NCBI RefSeq assembly: GCF_003992595.1
Contig: NZ_RZNA01000008.1
Coordinates: 57,306 to 121,305 of the forward strand
Direction of reading: 5' to 3'
From: Flagellimonas oceanensis
GTDB lineage: Bacteria > Bacteroidota > Bacteroidia > Flavobacteriales > Flavobacteriaceae
DNA: 64,000 bases
Notes under the pieces: generated by a model
Told to the model about the DNA's origin: nothing
What the model saw: only the letters and a program-made list of their open reading frames with translations
Databases searched by the model: none
Part shown: one piece after another, positions 36,767-45,364 of the stretch
How the letters are laid out: every line of letters begins with the position of its first letter
Numbering within the stretch: position 1 is the stretch's first letter
Translations under genes and position numbers: made by a program

Positions 36767-36868
36767 ATGAAAAACCAAAACAAAGAAAACACCGCTTACT
36801 TGAATTTTATTCAAGATTTGAAAGACATGCTCACTGATTTTGATATTAGTCTATTGAGCAGGTCTTAA
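36767..36868 (+). CDS. Microprotein B (33 residues)
   Basis: A 34-codon frame beginning MKNQNKENTAYLNFIQDLKD, 27 bp after microprotein A. The central helix is related to that of A (shared Tyr, Leu, Phe, Gln, Leu, Leu at equal spacing) while the ends differ. It has no signal peptide or membrane segment. It stops 22 bp before a 14-bp terminator stem, giving the pair a defined transcript end. Confidence 0.6.
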   Translation: MKNQNKENTAYLNFIQDLKDMLTDFDISLLSRS

Positions 36869-36890
36869 TTGTTTAAGTGAATATCATGAG

Positions 36891-36925
36891 AAAGGGGATG
36901 TTGAAAATCAACATCCCCTTTTTTA
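36891..36925. terminator. Strong bidirectional terminator between microprotein B and rpoD
   Basis: A 14-bp perfect stem, AAAGGGGATGTTGA paired with TCAACATCCCCTTT, and a 3-nt loop, followed by a T-rich run on the plus strand. It can end both the microprotein transcript (+) and the rpoD transcript (-). Confidence 0.88.
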
Positions 36926-36948
36926 TTTGTTTCTGATTACGTGAAGGT

Positions 36949-37812
36949 TTATCCTAAATAAGACTTCAGAATCTTACTTTTTGAAGTGTGTCGCAACTTT
37001 CTGATGGCCTTTTCCCGGATTTGGCGCACACGTTCCCTTGTCAAATCAAAGGTGCTGCCAATTTCTTCCAAGGTCATGGAAGGCTGGTCACCAATACCAT
37101 AATACAGTCGCACCACATCGGCTTCTCGCGGGGACAAGGTATCCAATGCTCGGTTTATTTCGGTATTTAACGACTGGTGCATCAGCCCTTTATCGGGTTT
37201 TGGAGAGTCCCCGGCATTCAACACATCATATAAATTGGAGGTTTCCCCTTCTTTCAAGGGAGCATCCATGGACACGTGACGTCCAGTATTCTTTAATGAT
37301 TGTTTTACTTCGGAAACCGTCATATCCAGCTCTTTGGCAATCTCTTCCGGAGATGGTGGGCGCTCATGCGCTTGTTCCAAATAAGAGAAGGTCTTTTTTA
37401 TCTTATTGATGGACCCGATTTTGTTCAACGGCAGTCGAACCACACGGGACTGCTCTGCCAAGGCCTGCAGAATGGACTGTCGAATCCACCAAACCGCATA
37501 GGAAATAAATTTAAATCCACGGGTTTCGTCAAATCGTTTAGCAGCTTTTACCAGACCAACGTTACCTTCATTGATCAAATCCGGCAATTTTAGCCCTTGG
37601 TTTTGGTACTGTTTTGCCACGGAAACCACAAATCTGAGGTTGGCATTGGTCAATTTTTCCAAAGCAGCTTGGTCACCGGCCCTGATCTTCTGTGCTAGCT
37701 CAACTTCTTCCTGCGCGGTGATCAAATCAATCTTACTGATGTCCTGCAAGTATTTGTCAAGGGATTTAGATTCTCGGTTCGTGACCTGTTTGATGATTTT
37801 TAGCTGCCTCAT
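36949..37812 (-). CDS. rpoD: Primary RNA polymerase sigma factor
   Basis: Sigma-70 family housekeeping factor of the Bacteroidota type. At 287 residues it lacks region 1.1 and the non-conserved region. Visible: region 1.2 ([25 protein letters not shown] in parts), region 2 with [20 protein letters not shown] and [17 protein letters not shown], the -10 helix [19 protein letters not shown], region 3, and region 4.2 [19 protein letters not shown]. This factor reads the TAnnTTTG promoters seen in the window. The sequence upstream (37813-38056) is the divergent region to the helicase gene. Confidence 0.96.
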   Translation of the reverse strand: MRQLKIIKQVTNRESKSLDKYLQDISKIDLITAQEEVELAQKIRAGDQAALEKLTNANLRFVVSVAKQYQNQGLKLPDLINEGNVGLVKAAKRFDETRGFKFISYAVWWIRQSILQALAEQSRVVRLPLNKIGSINKIKKTFSYLEQAHERPPSPEEIAKELDMTVSEVKQSLKNTGRHVSMDAPLKEGETSNLYDVLNAGDSPKPDKGLMHQSLNTEINRALDTLSPREADVVRLYYGIGDQPSMTLEEIGSTFDLTRERVRQIREKAIRKLRHTSKSKILKSYLG

Positions 37813-37985
37813 TCTTATATCTGGTTTTACTAGTGTTACAAGCTATCATTATACATTATAATCTTCATTTTTCCAAGTCGAAAATGTTATTGTTATCAAA
37901 ATGTTATGAGCAAATAAGGGATTTGCGAAAAAAAGAGGTCATTTTTTAATTGTTGATACAATTTTGATAGAAAAGCCTCCGAGTA

Positions 37986-38017
37986 TTGGTCTCAAGCACA
38001 AAAAACCCCTAATTTTG
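37986..38017 (+). promoter_or_regulatory. Promoter of the helicase gene overlapping a palindrome
   Basis: TTG at 37986-37988, a 21-nt spacer and TAATTTTG at 38010-38017 form an excellent -33/-7 pair, 40 bp before the TTG start at 38057. The -7 element lies in the loop of an inverted repeat, AAAAAACCCCTA and TAGGGTTTTTT (38000-38028, one bulged C), which resembles a terminator but may be an operator. Confidence 0.55.
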
Positions 38018-38056
38018 TAGGGTTTTTTATTTAAGAATCCATAACGCATTTTCCCT

Positions 38057-39568
38057 TTGGAGGTAAACAAAGCAATCAAGAAGAAAACATTATACGGTTA
38101 CCAGGAAGAAGACCTGAACAAAATCTTCACCCAGCTGGACAAGCTTCAGGAGGGCACCAATATTTTGTATCAACTGCCCACGGGCGGGGGTAAAACCGTG
38201 GTGTTTTCCGAGATTGCCCGGCGGTTTATTGAGCGTACCGGCAAAAAAGTCATGGTACTGACGCATCGCATAGAGCTCAGTAAGCAAACCTCCAAGATGC
38301 TCAAAGGATTTGGAGTGGCCAACAAGGTCATCAACAGTGAGGTAAAAGAGCTTTACGACCAGGATGACTACATGTGTTTTGTGGCCATGGTGGAAACCCT
38401 GAACAATCGACTGCAAGAGGAAAAGGTCAAAATCAACAATATTGGCTTGGTGATTATTGATGAGGCGCACTACAACTCCTTCCGTAAACTCTTCAAATAT
38501 TTTGAAAAGTCCACCATTTTGGGGGTAACGGCAACACCGTTGAGTTCCAACATCAAACTCCCGATGAAGGATAATTACAAACACCTGATCATTGGTGAGT
38601 CCATACAATCGTTGATCAACAAAAATTTCTTGGCCAAGGCCAATCTATACAATTACGACGTTAGCCTACGCACCTTAAAATTGGGCATCAACGGAGACTA
38701 CACTGTAAAATCGTCTGACGAGTTTTATAGTGCCCACAGCATGTTGGGCAAACTGTTGTCGGCCTACGAAGAAATAGCCAAAGGCACCAAAACACTCATT
38801 TTCAACAACGGTATCAACACTTCCCTCTACGTTTACGAGACCTTTAAAAAGGCTGGCTACAACGTTAGGCATTTGGACAATAAAAACACGGCAACCGAAA
38901 GAAAGGAGATTTTGGAGTGGTTCGCCGAGACCCCAGATGCCATTTTGACTTCGGTAAGCATTTTGACCACTGGTTTTGACGAACCTACGGTGGAAAGCAT
39001 CATATTGAACAGAGCTACACGATCGCTCACTTTGTATTTTCAAATGATTGGAAGGGGGTCCAGGGTACTTCCGGACAAGAATGAGTTCAATGTTATCGAT
39101 ATGGGGAACAACATTGCCCGTTTTGGGCCGTGGGATGCTCCCGTGGATTGGCAGGAAATCTTCCATTTCCCTGATTTCTATCTGGAAAACATTAAAAATG
39201 ACGAGGAAATCGAGCGTGACTTCGTTTATGAGATGCCCGAGGACCTTAAGGCCAAGTTCAGCAATTCGGACAAGATTACTTTTGATGTGAAGGAGGAATA
39301 CAAAAAAATATTTGCCCAAGGGAAAAAGTCCAAACTCGTGCTTGAAAAAAGTATAGAACAGCACGCTCAAATCTGTGTGGAAAATAGTGAGGACGTATTC
39401 GATGCCCGTATTTTGGCCAAGGAGTTAAAGGATGAAATCCAGTATCGTGTGAAGCAGTATTCCTATTGCATAATGAACAACACCAAAAACTACAAAGAGT
39501 GGTTGGAGGAGGATTATGAACGAAAATTGCGTTCCAGTATCTCCAAAATGTTCGCGGCTAAAATGTAA
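38057..39568 (+). CDS. DEAD/DEAH-box superfamily II helicase
   Basis: A 503-residue helicase starting at TTG (MEVNKAIKKKTLYGYQEEDL). Motif I is QLPTGGGKTVVFSE (about residue 38), motif II is LVIIDEAHYNSF (DEAH, about 132), motif III GVTATPL, then in the second RecA domain LTTGFDEPTVESI and motif VI YFQMIGRGSR (about 332). This is the UvrB/RecG-like DNA translocase group. C-terminal 130 residues are helical and charged, without a known domain. Stands alone with its own promoter; precise role unknown. Confidence 0.9.
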   Translation: MEVNKAIKKKTLYGYQEEDLNKIFTQLDKLQEGTNILYQLPTGGGKTVVFSEIARRFIERTGKKVMVLTHRIELSKQTSKMLKGFGVANKVINSEVKELYDQDDYMCFVAMVETLNNRLQEEKVKINNIGLVIIDEAHYNSFRKLFKYFEKSTILGVTATPLSSNIKLPMKDNYKHLIIGESIQSLINKNFLAKANLYNYDVSLRTLKLGINGDYTVKSSDEFYSAHSMLGKLLSAYEEIAKGTKTLIFNNGINTSLYVYETFKKAGYNVRHLDNKNTATERKEILEWFAETPDAILTSVSILTTGFDEPTVESIILNRATRSLTLYFQMIGRGSRVLPDKNEFNVIDMGNNIARFGPWDAPVDWQEIFHFPDFYLENIKNDEEIERDFVYEMPEDLKAKFSNSDKITFDVKEEYKKIFAQGKKSKLVLEKSIEQHAQICVENSEDVFDARILAKELKDEIQYRVKQYSYCIMNNTKNYKEWLEEDYERKLRSSISKMFAAKM

Positions 39569-39679
39569 GGCTGAATTGTTACATCATTGGATAGTTCGAT
39601 TTTTGGATTCATCATTTTGATGCTTTTGCTTGGTTTTGAACTTGTACTTTAGTCGTTCCAACTTCGTACATTTACCCGT

Positions 39680-40915
39680 ATGTCAAAAAAACTCCTTGTC
39701 ATTGGTTACGTATGGCCAGAGCCCACCACTACAGCTGCGGGATGTCGTATGCAGCAGTTATTGGAAGCGTTTCTAAGCTTTGGTTATCAAATTACTTTTG
39801 CCAGTACAGCCAGTAAAACGGAATACAGTCTGGATTTGCAAAAAAAAGGTGTTGACGAAGTCCTTATTCAGCTCAACCATTCCAGTTTTGATGATTTTGT
39901 GAAAGAACTTTCGCCGAACCTTGTGCTGTTTGATCGTTTTATGGTCGAAGAGCAATTTGGATGGCGTGTGGCAGAGTTTGCCCCAAGAGCAATTCGTATT
40001 TTAAACACCGAAGACCTCCACGCTTTGCGAAAGAGTAGGGAAGAGGCACATAAAAAAGGAAAATCCTTTACGATTGGTGATTGGAAAAGTCATCCTATGA
40101 CCCTAAGGGAGATGGCCAGCATCTACCGTTGTGATTTGAGTTTGATGATTTCCACCTACGAAATGGAAATTTTAAAGCAAGAACTCCATATGCCATCAAA
40201 TCTGTTGTTGCATTTACCTTTTATGGTCGATGTTTCTACTATATCAGAAGTAAAACACCCTCCTTTTGAAGCCAGAAACGGTTTTGTGAGTATTGGCAAT
40301 GGCAAACATGCACCCAATGTTGATGCAGTCAAAATGTTGAAACATGAAATTTGGCCCCGAATACGGAAAAAACTGCCTGATGCCGAAATCCATATCTACG
40401 GGGCGTATTTACCCCAACAACTAAATGAAATGCATAACCCCAAAACAGGGTTTTATGTGAAAGGTTGGGCCAAAAATGTAGAAACTGTGCTGGAAAATGC
40501 GAGAGTAGTATTGGCTCCTTTGCAGTTTGGTGCAGGCATTAAAGGAAAATTGTTGGATGCCATGCAAGCGGAGACGCCCAGTGTAACAACCACCATTGGA
40601 GCAGAGGGAATGCATGGAGAGCAACCGTGGAACGGAACCATTGCGGATGATTGGGAGGGATTTTCCCAAGCTGCGGTGGAATTGCATGAAAGTCAAGAAC
40701 TATGGGAAAATGCCAAAAAACACGGCATTGAATTACTCAGGATTTTTTATGACAAAACCACTTTACAAAACCAGTTGTTGGAACGGGTAAACCGACTGAG
40801 TAAATCATTGGAAGCCCATCGGCAACAAAATTTTATTGGAAAACTACTGCAGCATCAAACCATGACAAGCACCAAGTATATGGCTAAATGGATAGAGGAG
40901 AAGAATAGGGGGTAG
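39680..40915 (+). CDS. Glycosyltransferase (GT-B fold)
   Basis: A 411-residue glycosyltransferase. The N-terminal domain has the Gly-rich start VIGYVWPEPTTTAAGCRMQQLLEAF (in parts); the C-terminal domain shows SIGNGKHAPNVDAVKML, IHIYGAY, VKGWAKNVETVLENARVVLAPLQFGAGIKGKLLDAM, the donor-binding pattern of GT1/GT4 enzymes with the conserved Glu position occupied differently. Cytoplasmic. The acceptor is unknown and there are no other glycan genes next to it. Confidence 0.87.
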   Translation: MSKKLLVIGYVWPEPTTTAAGCRMQQLLEAFLSFGYQITFASTASKTEYSLDLQKKGVDEVLIQLNHSSFDDFVKELSPNLVLFDRFMVEEQFGWRVAEFAPRAIRILNTEDLHALRKSREEAHKKGKSFTIGDWKSHPMTLREMASIYRCDLSLMISTYEMEILKQELHMPSNLLLHLPFMVDVSTISEVKHPPFEARNGFVSIGNGKHAPNVDAVKMLKHEIWPRIRKKLPDAEIHIYGAYLPQQLNEMHNPKTGFYVKGWAKNVETVLENARVVLAPLQFGAGIKGKLLDAMQAETPSVTTTIGAEGMHGEQPWNGTIADDWEGFSQAAVELHESQELWENAKKHGIELLRIFYDKTTLQNQLLERVNRLSKSLEAHRQQNFIGKLLQHQTMTSTKYMAKWIEEKNRG

Positions 40916-40942
40916 TCCCGTAACTATAATGCTTTTGGTGCT

Positions 40943-41458
40943 TTACATACACGGTGGTTCTTCCACCACCTTAAATTTATCCTTGAATTCCTCAGGAACC
41001 ATGTTGATGGAATATTCCACCACACTACCGTCATAATCCTTCTCTTCCCAAGTCCAATTGGATAGATATGAACTGATTTCCGTTACAATGAAGGTAATTT
41101 GGACATCATCTGGCCTAGTTACCGTGACTTTTGTGGTTTTGTCATCAATCGCTACAATCTCTTCAAGTGTGTTTTCCCATCCATCTTGCCCCGTGACTTC
41201 GGTAAACTTGTTTTCTCCGTTAGTATCCTCAATAATGAATTCCGTGTTTTGATAATCACAAGGGATAAAAATCACTGCTTCGCCTTCAATTTCCTTGACT
41301 TCGTACCAATGGTTAGACAAACGTTGAAAATCAGGGTTTTGCAAAGCAACTTCATGTAAAGCTGTTGGCTCTTGATTAGTTATAAACTTGATTGTTTTTT
41401 CACTACTTACCCATGGCGTTGTAACTAGAAGGATTAAAAGAAGTTTGAGAGAATTCAT
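40943..41458 (-). CDS. Secreted protein of unknown function
   Basis: A 171-residue exported protein: signal peptide MNSLKLLLILLVTTPWVSSE, then a beta-rich domain with NHWYEVKEIEGEAVIFIPCDYQN, VTGQDGWENTLEEIVAIDD and a final EEPPCM. No lipobox. It follows the serine-hydrolase gene after 14 bp on the same strand, so it is the third member of that operon. Family not recognised. Confidence 0.72.
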   Translation of the reverse strand: MNSLKLLLILLVTTPWVSSEKTIKFITNQEPTALHEVALQNPDFQRLSNHWYEVKEIEGEAVIFIPCDYQNTEFIIEDTNGENKFTEVTGQDGWENTLEEIVAIDDKTTKVTVTRPDDVQITFIVTEISSYLSNWTWEEKDYDGSVVEYSINMVPEEFKDKFKVVEEPPCM

Positions 41459-41472
41459 TTATTTGGTTTTGG

Positions 41473-42786
41473 TTATTCTTTCGTGAAATTTACCGTGGCA
41501 CCGCGTTGTTTAAAAAGCATGGTGTTCTCCTCGGGATTAAAGGTCATGTTGATGCCTGCCGCTACAAACTCAAACTGATGTTCGTCCACAGCATCTAAGG
41601 TAAAGGCTGGTTGTCCCGTAGCTTGCCCTTTCAGCACTCCTTCCTCAACGCTAATGGTAATATCCAAAGGAAATTCCGGAGCGGAATAGACACCTGTGTA
41701 AGCCTCCAATTGTTCAGGGGTCACTTCGTAAGTGTTGAATTCGGGCATTTCAAAATCTTCATTATACACCGTACTCAAAACCGCAATGGAGATATCGTTG
41801 GTATTCATATTGGCACCATTTGAGGTCATGGCAAAAGTGATATTCCCATCATCAAAATGACCGAAAATAGACGAAAAGCCATCAATTCCACCAGTGTGCC
41901 CATAACTGGTACGTCCGCGGAACGGAAAACTAAATAACCCCAGTCCGTAGCCATCTTGAATGTTCTTCATCTGTTCCACATATTCCATATTGAGCAAGTC
42001 GCCGCCAAAAAGCGCATGACTGAACTTAATAAGGTCCGTAGGATTGGAAACCACTGCACCTGCGCCGATGGGAATGGACATATCGGTTTCAGGCTGTTCT
42101 TGCCAACTATCCAAGCGCATATACGATTTACATTCATTGTCCTTCGCACCAATTTTTCCACCTACGTAGGTGTCGGAAAGTCCCAAAAGCTCAACGATAT
42201 GTTCTTGTAGGAGTTCGGCATACGATTTTCCCATGCTTTTCTCCAAAATATAGGTCAACAGTACAAAATTGGAGTTACTGTACTGAAACTTGCTGTCCGG
42301 TTCAAAGTCACTGCCCGCTTTCACTATGATTTCCAACATTTCTTCTTCCGTTTTCGCCTGCGTCATGTAAGTCATGTACAAATGATCATCGGTAAAATTG
42401 TGGATACCACTTCGGTTACCCAACATCTGTTTGATGGTAATGGTCTCCGCATTGGGGACTTCAGGAAAAAAATCATCCAAGGTTTGATTCAATTTCAATT
42501 TTCCTTCTGCTACAGCCTTAAAGACCAATACAGCAGTAAATGTTTTGGAAATGGAGCCGATTCGATATCTGGAATCGGAAGTAGCCTTGGATTCTGAAGC
42601 CACATCACAATAGCCCACAGACCTTGTATAAATCAATTCCCCATCACGGGAAACGGCAACACTGCCCATAAACTTGTCGTTTACCTCAAGGAGATCAAAA
42701 TACTGATTAAGTTTGGCGGCATCAAAGTCTTGAGACCAACCCAAGCAACCTATCAACATCCAAACGGATAACATCCAATTTTTCAT
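41473..42786 (-). CDS. Serine hydrolase, beta-lactamase/penicillin-binding class C fold
   Basis: A 437-residue exported enzyme with signal peptide MKNWMLSVWMLIGCLGWSQ. The class C type triad is visible as SxxK in RIGSISKTFTA (about residue 78), YSN in FQYSNSNFVLL (about 170) and HTGG in YGHTGGIDGF (about 302). A C-terminal 110-residue lipocalin-like domain (EQLEAYTGVYSAPEFPLDI) follows. It probably hydrolyses D-amino-acid peptides or esters. The D-aminoacylase-like gene lies 19 bp upstream in the same direction. Confidence 0.92.
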   Translation of the reverse strand: MKNWMLSVWMLIGCLGWSQDFDAAKLNQYFDLLEVNDKFMGSVAVSRDGELIYTRSVGYCDVASESKATSDSRYRIGSISKTFTAVLVFKAVAEGKLKLNQTLDDFFPEVPNAETITIKQMLGNRSGIHNFTDDHLYMTYMTQAKTEEEMLEIIVKAGSDFEPDSKFQYSNSNFVLLTYILEKSMGKSYAELLQEHIVELLGLSDTYVGGKIGAKDNECKSYMRLDSWQEQPETDMSIPIGAGAVVSNPTDLIKFSHALFGGDLLNMEYVEQMKNIQDGYGLGLFSFPFRGRTSYGHTGGIDGFSSIFGHFDDGNITFAMTSNGANMNTNDISIAVLSTVYNEDFEMPEFNTYEVTPEQLEAYTGVYSAPEFPLDITISVEEGVLKGQATGQPAFTLDAVDEHQFEFVAAGINMTFNPEENTMLFKQRGATVNFTKE

Positions 42787-42805
42787 ATTATAAATGATTT
42801 AGTGT

Positions 42806-44488
42806 TTATTCTTTACGATACCCTGGACCGCGGACTACTCGTCCGGGCATATTTCCTGTGTGCTCTCCATCTTTCAAGACCTGAGTGCCGTTCACAAAAA
42901 CGTGCTGCATCCCTTCGGCGTATTGATGAGGGGCTTCGAAAGTGGCCTTGTCCATGATTGTTTCCTGGTTGAACAAAACAATGTCCGCATAATTTCCTTT
43001 GGCAAGGCTGCCTCGCTTTTCTATTTTAAGATTGGAGGCTGGTAATTGGGATAATTTGTGCACCGCCTCTTCTATGGAAATCACTTGTTCGTCACGCACA
43101 TATTTGCCCAACAGACGGGCAAAATTCCCATAGGCCCTTGGGTGTGTACTCGATTTTAGGAAAACGCCTTCCGTAGCTGGGGAACCGGCATCGGAGCCAA
43201 AACTCATCCAAGGCAATGCTATCTGTTTTTTGACATTGTCTTCTGACATCAAAAAATAAATAGTGCCGACGCGACTTCCATCTTGCACCACCAAATCCAT
43301 TGCGGTCTCTTCGGGCGAAGTACCACGCATTTCCGCTACTTCCTTCAGTGTTTTTCCTGTCAAGTATTTTAAAGAATCTGCTTTAAAGCCAACCAACAGA
43401 ATTTTACTCGGGTCGCCTGCGGCTTGCATCAAGCTTTCCCATTCGTCTGTAGGAGTGGTCATTTCTTCTTTTACTTTTTTACGAATTTCCGGGTCTTGCA
43501 AACGTTCAGCCCATTTATCATATCCGCCTTCCTGTACCCATGGCGGCATGGAGGCGTCCAATCCCGTTGCTCCGGCCACATAATTGTACATATCGGCAGT
43601 AATGTGGAGTCCGGCCGCATTGGCAGAGTCCACTTTGGCCACGACATCATCAAACTTGTCCCAATTTTCTTTTCCACTTTGTTTTAAGTGATAAATTTCG
43701 GCTCGGATATCGGCCTCATCTGCAATACGAATCAGTTCATCCAAGCTTTCCAATAGGCGTGAACCTTCACTACGCATGTGACTGATGTACATGCCATCAT
43801 ATTCTGAAGCCACCTTACAGAGTTCAATCAATTCCTCGGTACTGGAATAGAAAGCGGGTGCGTAGATTAAGGAAGAACCAACACCCAAGGCACCTTCCTC
43901 CATGGCCTGCTTTACCATCAGTTTCATGGAATCCATTTCCTGTGGAGTAGGGGCGCGGTCTTCAAAACCGATTTGATTGATTCGTAAAGTGGTCGCTCCC
44001 ACAAAAGAAGCCACATTTGGAGAAATTCCTTTGTTGGTCAGGTATTCCAAATATTCGTTCAAGCTATTCCATTCAATGTCATATGTAATGTCTCCCTGAC
44101 TTTCCTGTTCTTCTTTTTTCATGGCTTCGTTGAGCGGCCCCATGGACCAACCTTCGCCAAAAACTTCGAGAGTCACTCCTTGTTTGATATCGGCCATGGA
44201 CCTACCGTCCTCAATCAGAGATTCCGTGGCCCAACTCAGCATATTGATAAACCCTGGAGCCACGACCAAGCCTGACGCATCAATTTCTGTGGTTCCCGTA
44301 GCATCTCCCAAATCACCAATGGCTGCAATGGTATCTGCATTGATTCCAACGGCACCTGTATATGACGGTTTGCCTGAGCCATCTACAATCTGCCCGTTTT
44401 TAATGAGAACATCAAAATTTTGAGGCTGGGAACAGCTAGCCAAAAGAAGAAGTAGGATAAAAACAGGGGTGAGGTTGGCAGATTTCAT
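42806..44488 (-). CDS. D-aminoacylase-like amidohydrolase (lipoprotein)
   Basis: From ATG 44488 (MKSANLTPVFILLLLLASCS) this is a 560-residue lipoprotein with a lipobox Cys. The amidohydrolase fold is clear: VVAPGFI, TLRINQIGFEDRAPTPQEM, MYISHMRSEG, AEIYHLKQSG, and SFGSDAGSPATEG. Compared with characterised D-aminoacylases, the two-His motif after APGFI reads INMLSW and the GNCG Cys reads GEGW, so three metal ligands are missing. A conserved subfamily with changed metal site is likely. It heads the operon with the serine hydrolase. Confidence 0.9.
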   Translation of the reverse strand: MKSANLTPVFILLLLLASCSQPQNFDVLIKNGQIVDGSGKPSYTGAVGINADTIAAIGDLGDATGTTEIDASGLVVAPGFINMLSWATESLIEDGRSMADIKQGVTLEVFGEGWSMGPLNEAMKKEEQESQGDITYDIEWNSLNEYLEYLTNKGISPNVASFVGATTLRINQIGFEDRAPTPQEMDSMKLMVKQAMEEGALGVGSSLIYAPAFYSSTEELIELCKVASEYDGMYISHMRSEGSRLLESLDELIRIADEADIRAEIYHLKQSGKENWDKFDDVVAKVDSANAAGLHITADMYNYVAGATGLDASMPPWVQEGGYDKWAERLQDPEIRKKVKEEMTTPTDEWESLMQAAGDPSKILLVGFKADSLKYLTGKTLKEVAEMRGTSPEETAMDLVVQDGSRVGTIYFLMSEDNVKKQIALPWMSFGSDAGSPATEGVFLKSSTHPRAYGNFARLLGKYVRDEQVISIEEAVHKLSQLPASNLKIEKRGSLAKGNYADIVLFNQETIMDKATFEAPHQYAEGMQHVFVNGTQVLKDGEHTGNMPGRVVRGPGYRKE

Positions 44489-44572
44489 GGTCAGGTTATT
44501 TAGTGAGATAACCAAGTTATGTTATTTTGACCGCATTCCAAAAAGATGAAACTCAAGTGGTGGGACAAAAAA

Positions 44573-44597
44573 ACTCCATCTTTTTACAGATGGAGTC
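44573..44597 (-). terminator. Terminator after the outer-membrane barrel gene
   Basis: Arms ACTCCATCT (44573-44581) and AGATGGAGT (44588-44596). On the minus strand the hairpin is followed by seven T, fitting termination of the gene ending at 44631. Confidence 0.82.
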
Positions 44598-44630
44598 CTT
44601 CCTTTTCTTTTTCATAAGATTTTTATGCTT

Positions 44631-45215
44631 CTAGAACATAAATCCAATACCGGCAGACCAGACAGAATTATGAACATCCACATCCTCGATCATATCAGAG
44701 AATCCGTACGTATATCTTCCTTGGATAAAAAATCCTGATGGAAATTTATACTCAAGACCGGCGGCTCCCTGCATATCAAAACTGTTGATGGAATCCGAAT
44801 CAAAATCACCTGTATCTTCTCCTGGGTCAAAGTCCAGTTCTTCATTTACTTTAAATCCAAATTGTGGACCTGCTTGTATGTTAAGCCCATCTGCGATGTA
44901 AAACTTAAGCAGAACGGGAACTTGGATATAATCTACTTGGAACTGTGCATCCGGTGTATCTGGCTCATCGGTAATATCAAAACCTTGTGCGGAATAATAT
45001 ACCTCTGGTTGCAACGATACATGGTCGGACAATGGCGCTTCGGCCAACAGACCCAGATAAAACGAGGTTCTAGAGTCGGGGCTATCAAAATCATCGCCAG
45101 CAACAGTGGCAAAATTGGCACCACCACGCACTCCTAGTTGAACATTGTTTGTATTCTGGGCAAAGGAGGTAAGTCCGATGAACAACACTCCTAATAACAT
45201 TACATTCTTTTTCAT
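44631..45215 (-). CDS. Outer-membrane beta-barrel protein (PorT-like)
   Basis: A 194-residue exported barrel starting MKKNVMLLGVLFIGLTSFAQ (signal peptide); an ATG three codons upstream is equally possible. The mature N-terminus is NNVQLGVRGGANFATVAGDDF, followed by alternating strands and a final aromatic (GIGFMF), as expected for small outer-membrane barrels of the porin-family 'outer membrane beta-barrel' group. Function unknown. It has its own terminator. Confidence 0.85.
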   Translation of the reverse strand: MKKNVMLLGVLFIGLTSFAQNTNNVQLGVRGGANFATVAGDDFDSPDSRTSFYLGLLAEAPLSDHVSLQPEVYYSAQGFDITDEPDTPDAQFQVDYIQVPVLLKFYIADGLNIQAGPQFGFKVNEELDFDPGEDTGDFDSDSINSFDMQGAAGLEYKFPSGFFIQGRYTYGFSDMIEDVDVHNSVWSAGIGFMF

Positions 45216-45364
45216 GATATTCATGTTTTGGGATTTAACTACCACGAATGTAGAGCGCACTAATTCCAAGCATTGATGCATTACAAGCGAAAATTGACGC
45301 TAAAAATTAATGTTTTGATTTTCAATGCTTTAAAATCAATTTCCCAGCATTACACTTTACCCAA

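Noticed and set aside
38090..39370. Long antisense frames across the helicase gene
   Set aside because: They are mirror frames of a well-supported gene with all helicase motifs and show no domain of their own.
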